Positions 36,059 to 39,581 of a stretch of DNA of 39,581 bases are shown here, in pieces. How positions within the stretch are numbered: position 1 is the stretch's first letter; each line of letters opens with the position of its first letter. The position numbers were made by a program, and so were the translations under genes. This stretch comes from Fidelibacterota bacterium (GTDB lineage Bacteria > Verrucomicrobiota > Kiritimatiellia > JAIPIQ01). Location: the NCBI GenBank assembly GCA_021734645.1, contig JAIPIQ010000004.1, forward strand, positions 1-39,581. Reading direction: 5' to 3'. Under the pieces are notes generated by a model that was given only the letters and a program-made list of their open reading frames with translations, did no database searches and was not told the origin of the DNA.

Positions 36059-37448
36059 AGAGGAAGCCGCCGAACAGGATCAGAACCGCCACCCCCGGCT
36101 CCGGCACAAGCACCCCCGTCCAGGATAACGCGTAATCCGTACTGTCTCCGCCGCTGACCTGCAGCGCATACCGCCCCGACTGCAACTCCGTCTGGTAAAC
36201 ATACTCGACGTTATCCACGGCACTGTCGCTCGACCAGATCAAATCGCCCAGATCAAACCCGCCCGCTCCCACTTCGTACAGCCCTAAGGCCATGTCCGCC
36301 ACGGTGGCCCCGGTGATTGACCAATTCTGACCGACCTGACTGGTCTGTATATTCCGGTTCCAGTTCAACGATGCGGAAAACTCCTCCAGTTTCTTGTCCG
36401 CCTCGACATCAAAGTAATAGAAGCGCAATTGGTTGGTCAGGGCCGTGTCGAAATCCCAACCGCGCACGGCAACCGTGCTGTTGGTGCTGGCCTCCTGGCG
36501 CCCCTCGACCAGAATCAAACCACTGTTGTTGATATTCAGCGCCCCGGCCCCGAAGACTTCATCAATCGGCTGGCTTGCCGTCTGGCTCCAACTCGTCAGG
36601 TTGGTTTTCGTCGCCCCGGCCATGAGCATGGACTTGATGGCGACCGCATTGGTGGCCCGGTTCAGCTCGCTATCGTTCTGCGCCATTTCGAGCAGGAGGG
36701 CCGCCGCCGCGCCCACCACCGGCGTCGAGTAGCTGGTGGCCTGGAACGGGTAGGGTGAAGCCACGATGTCGGGCTTGATGCGGCCGGCCACGTCTCCGAC
36801 CGTGCCATCGCGACTGTGATTGCCGTTGGTCAATCCGACTACAATCGCATTGTAACTGTGGCCACCGAAATCAGGGACTTCGGTACCCGAACCGTTGTTC
36901 AAGCCGACGACGGCTATGGTCTGGTCGCGCTGAATCTGGAAATCGTACCGGCGAATAATTTCCGTGCGCACGGCTTCGGTTTGATTGGTTAGTATCCAGC
37001 TATGATTCTGAATCGAGCGCGACTCGACCAGCGGCGCCCGACTCTGGCCATAGCGTAGAAAACTATTTATCCAATCAGTCGAGTAATAGGAATGAATATT
37101 GTCCACATCCGGCGCGACGCTGGCGGTACCATACAAGGCCCGCCCGACGCGAGTGGCGTGGTCCGACGTCAAAGCCGTGCCCGAGGTCATGACCGTCACG
37201 GTCTTGCCCGCCAGTTCTACATTGTTCGTGTCGGGTACGAAACGATAGACTTCAGCGTAATACCCCTCGACCTGGCTGGCGGTTATCCCATCCCCCGTGG
37301 GCACGGCGATGCTCAGTTGCGCCAGGGAATTGGTGAACGCGCGATAACCGATATCGTCCTTGTAATCGGCCCGGGCCACCGCTGCGGCGACACAACACAC
37401 CGCCACGGTTCCCCAGCCGCGCAGCCCCAAACAACGCCCATTCTTCAT
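36027..37448 (-). CDS. Subtilase (S8)-like protein with C-terminal PEP-CTERM sorting signal
   Basis: Start MKNGRCLGLRGWGTVAVCCVAAAVARA (signal peptide); GRIKPDIVASPYPFQATSYSTPVVGAAAALLLEMA; ends VPEPGVAVLILFGGFLCAWARRRQHL. Confidence 0.8.
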   Translation of the reverse strand: MKNGRCLGLRGWGTVAVCCVAAAVARADYKDDIGYRAFTNSLAQLSIAVPTGDGITASQVEGYYAEVYRFVPDTNNVELAGKTVTVMTSGTALTSDHATRVGRALYGTASVAPDVDNIHSYYSTDWINSFLRYGQSRAPLVESRSIQNHSWILTNQTEAVRTEIIRRYDFQIQRDQTIAVVGLNNGSGTEVPDFGGHSYNAIVVGLTNGNHSRDGTVGDVAGRIKPDIVASPYPFQATSYSTPVVGAAAALLLEMAQNDSELNRATNAVAIKSMLMAGATKTNLTSWSQTASQPIDEVFGAGALNINNSGLILVEGRQEASTNSTVAVRGWDFDTALTNQLRFYYFDVEADKKLEEFSASLNWNRNIQTSQVGQNWSITGATVADMALGLYEVGAGGFDLGDLIWSSDSAVDNVEYVYQTELQSGRYALQVSGGDSTDYALSWTGVLVPEPGVAVLILFGGFLCAWARRRQHL

Positions 37449-37584
37449 AGCACCCGTTCTCCAGTGGCTCATTATGTGCTCACCAGCTACTGATACGCCA
37501 GGGATCTCAATTTTGCAAGCCCCAAATGCCCGATCCGCCAAGGCGCGGCGGAAGCGCCTGCCCCCCTCAATCAGTCGGTCTTGA

Positions 37585-38358
37585 CTACGCATCCGGGCCG
37601 TTACTTGGCGCCCGGGGCGGCATCGGCTCGACGGGCTCTTCGCCGAGGAGTCGGGCCAGGGTCGGTTCCATGGCCTCAGCCCAGAGGCGATAGCCTTCGA
37701 CCGTCAGGTGGACGCCGTCTGCGCGCAGCCCGCGATAGCCCTGCCCCGCCTCGAAAGGAAAACACTCGCGCAGGTCAAGAAAATGGATTGTCTGGCCATC
37801 GGCCCATTCTTTCAACTGCTGATTGACTTCCCGGAGCTTCCTGCCGCGCCCGTCTTCAAGCTGATTGCCGCGCGGGAAGATGCCCAGCAGCAAAATCGTT
37901 GTTTCCGGGAAAAGCGCTTTCGTCTTTTCCACGACCGCTTTCACGCCGGCAACGATTTCTGCCTGCGGTGAGCCGGAGTTGTTGGTGCCGATCATGATGA
38001 CGGCGAGCCGGGGCGCAAGCCCCTGCGTTGTCAGGTGATCCAACCGCCACAAAACATGCTGCGTCCGGTCGCCGCCAATGCCGAGATTGATCGCGTGGCG
38101 ATGGCCGTAGTAATGTGTCCAGATGTTCCGCGGGCGATGTTCCCAGCCCTGCGTGATTGAGTCGCCGATAAACAGCACCGCCGGCGCGGTCCCCGCCGCC
38201 ACAAGCCGTTCGTTCAACAAGGCGTTGCGCTGGTACCACTCATCCCCTTCCCTGGGCACGGGCGTCGTGGAAACAAATTCCGCCGACTGCGCGCGGAAAC
38301 AAATCGCCTGGACGCAGACGAAGCACAACAGGGCCATCCGGTAATTCATTCGATCCAT
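37585..38358 (-). CDS. SGNH/GDSL hydrolase, secreted
   Basis: Start MDRMNYRMALLCFVCVQAICFRAQS; block I AVLFIGDSITQGWE, INLGIGGDRTQHVLWRL, MIGTNNSG, GVHLTVEGYRLWAEAM. Confidence 0.9.
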   Translation of the reverse strand: MDRMNYRMALLCFVCVQAICFRAQSAEFVSTTPVPREGDEWYQRNALLNERLVAAGTAPAVLFIGDSITQGWEHRPRNIWTHYYGHRHAINLGIGGDRTQHVLWRLDHLTTQGLAPRLAVIMIGTNNSGSPQAEIVAGVKAVVEKTKALFPETTILLLGIFPRGNQLEDGRGRKLREVNQQLKEWADGQTIHFLDLRECFPFEAGQGYRGLRADGVHLTVEGYRLWAEAMEPTLARLLGEEPVEPMPPRAPSNGPDA

Positions 38359-38409
38359 CCTTTCTGCAAAATCATGAGCATTCAAACGTCCGTTCGGCTC
38401 CCCTTGGTC

Positions 38410-38551
38410 ATTCCAGCCGCTGTAACGGACGCGCTTTTCCATTCCAGCCGCTGTAATGGGCACGTTTTTCCATTCCAGCCGCTGTAATGGGCACCACATT
38501 TCGTTCCAGCGGCTGTACTGCGCGCCGTTTTTCGTTCCAGCGGCTGGAATG
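38410..38551. repeat. 31-bp tandem repeat array, about 4.6 copies
   Basis: ttccagc anchors at 38411, 38442, 38473, 38504 and 38535 (exact 31-bp period); unit attccagccgctgtaatgggcacgtttttcc. Confidence 0.92.
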
Positions 38552-38557
38552 GATACC

Positions 38558-39343
38558 TCAGGAGCCAAAGGGATCCATGAGGGCGCGCAGGGCGGGAAAG
38601 ACGGGGGGGGTGGCGGCCATGAACTGGAGGCATTCGCCGCCGAAGCGGGCCAGGACTTCGGTCTGGGCGCCGGCCTGGCGGGCGATGAGCTGAGCGGCGG
38701 CGATATCCCAATGATAGATGCGGGTCTCGAAATAGCCGTCCACACGGCCCCGGGCCACATGGCAGATATCCAGCGCGGCGGCGCCCATCATGCGCACCTT
38801 GCGCGCGTTCCGGCACAGCGTCTCCATCCGGCGGAAGCCATTGGGATCCGCCTCGATATCCTTGGAATGTCCCGTGCAGATCAGGGCCTGGGACAGGGAA
38901 CGGGTTTCGGCGGGCTTGATGGCCGCGCCATTGCACAAGGCCGGGCGCTCTTGAACCGCCGTGTATAAATCATCCAACTCCGGCGCATACACCACCCCCA
39001 CGACCGCCGCGCCCCGGTACTCCAACGCTACCGACGTACACCACTGGGGCAACCCATGATGGAAGTTGACCGTGCCGTCAATGGGATCTATGACCCACCG
39101 GTAGGGCGAACGGCTCGCCCGCGACCCCTCCTCGCCCAAAATCCCGTGCGCCGGATACCGCCGCGCCACCACCGCCGCCGCCCGCCGCTGGCACTCCCGG
39201 TCCAGCACCAGCTTGACGTCATGCGCATGTACGGCGTCCGTCTCGCCCCGCCGGTGCCGGTTGCGCAGGGCGTGCCGCCCCGCCGCCCGAGCCACCTCGA
39301 CCGCCCCGTCCAACAAATCATCCAGCGCAATGCCCTTTTTCAT
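38558..39343 (-). CDS. Inositol monophosphatase family protein
   Basis: 261 aa; GILGEEGSRA, WVIDPIDGTVNFHHGLPQW, DIAAAQLIARQAGA. Confidence 0.93.
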   Translation of the reverse strand: MKKGIALDDLLDGAVEVARAAGRHALRNRHRRGETDAVHAHDVKLVLDRECQRRAAAVVARRYPAHGILGEEGSRASRSPYRWVIDPIDGTVNFHHGLPQWCTSVALEYRGAAVVGVVYAPELDDLYTAVQERPALCNGAAIKPAETRSLSQALICTGHSKDIEADPNGFRRMETLCRNARKVRMMGAAALDICHVARGRVDGYFETRIYHWDIAAAQLIARQAGAQTEVLARFGGECLQFMAATPPVFPALRALMDPFGS

Positions 39344-39406
39344 AAACCATGGCTCTTAGCCCCGTTCCCGCCGGGAGGCGAGCCCAAAAATAATTCACCG
39401 GGGACC

Positions 39407-39434
39407 TTGCGGACTCGAAAACGGGGTGTATACT
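39407..39434 (+). promoter_or_regulatory. Putative promoter of the fur-like gene
   Basis: TTGCGG (39407-39412), 16-bp spacer, TATACT (39429-39434). Confidence 0.5.
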
Positions 39435-39445
39435 ACTGAATAAGA

Positions 39446-39460
39446 ATAATTACTAATTAT
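39446..39460. promoter_or_regulatory. Perfect 7-1-7 palindrome, Fur/PerR-type operator candidate
   Basis: ATAATTA-C-TAATTAT overlapping the fur-like ATG (39459-39461). Confidence 0.7.
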
Positions 39461-39581
39461 GAAGAATAGGGCAACACCCACGGAGATTGAGGGGCGCGTG
39501 GCGGATTTTGTGGCCGCCTGCCGCGCCCAGGGCTTGAAGGCCACGCACCAGCGCATGGAAATCCTGCGCGAGCTGGCCGCC
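39459..39581 (+). CDS. Fur-family regulator, N-terminal fragment (runs off right edge)
   Basis: MKNRATPTEIEGRVADFVAACRAQGLKATHQRMEILRELAA; 'GLKATxQRxxIL' is typical of Fur/PerR. Confidence 0.85.
   Translation, partial: MKNRATPTEIEGRVADFVAACRAQGLKATHQRMEILRELAA

Noticed and set aside
38410-38551. CRISPR array interpretation of the 31-bp period repeats
   Set aside because: There is no repeat/spacer structure: the full 31-bp unit repeats with drift, no unique spacers of 25-40 bp, and no cas genes in the window.
37585-38760. 391-aa version of the SGNH ORF starting at 38760
   Set aside because: The extra N-terminus only translates the imp 3' end and the 31-bp repeats; a signal peptide starts at 38358.

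Overview
High-GC bacterial chromosome segment of about 39.6 kb. Gene content (PEP-CTERM protein, many glycoside/sugar genes, [FeFe]-hydrogenase, B12-dependent RNR, REP-like hairpins with a RAYT-type transposase) suggests a PVC-group (Kiritimatiellota/Lentisphaerota/Verrucomicrobiota-like) genome; this is inference only. Contents left to right: 3'-truncated GH2 glycosidase (-), cupin, beta-barrel-like secreted protein, ThiE preceded by a REP/BIME-like element, a three-gene electron-bifurcating-type [FeFe]-hydrogenase operon whose NuoF-like subunit is fused to a GltD/NfnB-like module, tRNA-Leu(CAA), PHP phosphatase, a repeat-rich non-coding island, HtrA-like protease, an unusual sugar ABC transporter (solute-binding protein fused to a permease, plus a second permease with a large five-repeat insertion) with a LacI regulator, class III aminotransferase, Gfo/Idh/MocA oxidoreductase, nucleotidyltransferase, PurB, a RAYT-like transposase gene interrupted by an in-frame stop, Lnt, tRNA-Leu(GAG), outer-membrane-like protein, B12-dependent RNR, FAD oxidoreductase, BirA/ECF-sigma/anti-sigma-like cluster, PEP-CTERM subtilase-like protein, SGNH hydrolase with an upstream 31-bp tandem array, inositol monophosphatase family protein, and the start of a Fur-family regulator with a perfect 7-1-7 palindrome. 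The strongest leads are the repeat-bearing permease and SBP-permease fusion, the covarying REP hairpin pair together with the RAYT having an apparent DprA/SLOG-like C-terminus, and the hydrogenase domain swap. No CRISPR array, rRNA or obvious defence island was seen. All family assignments come from reading motifs by eye; no search was run.
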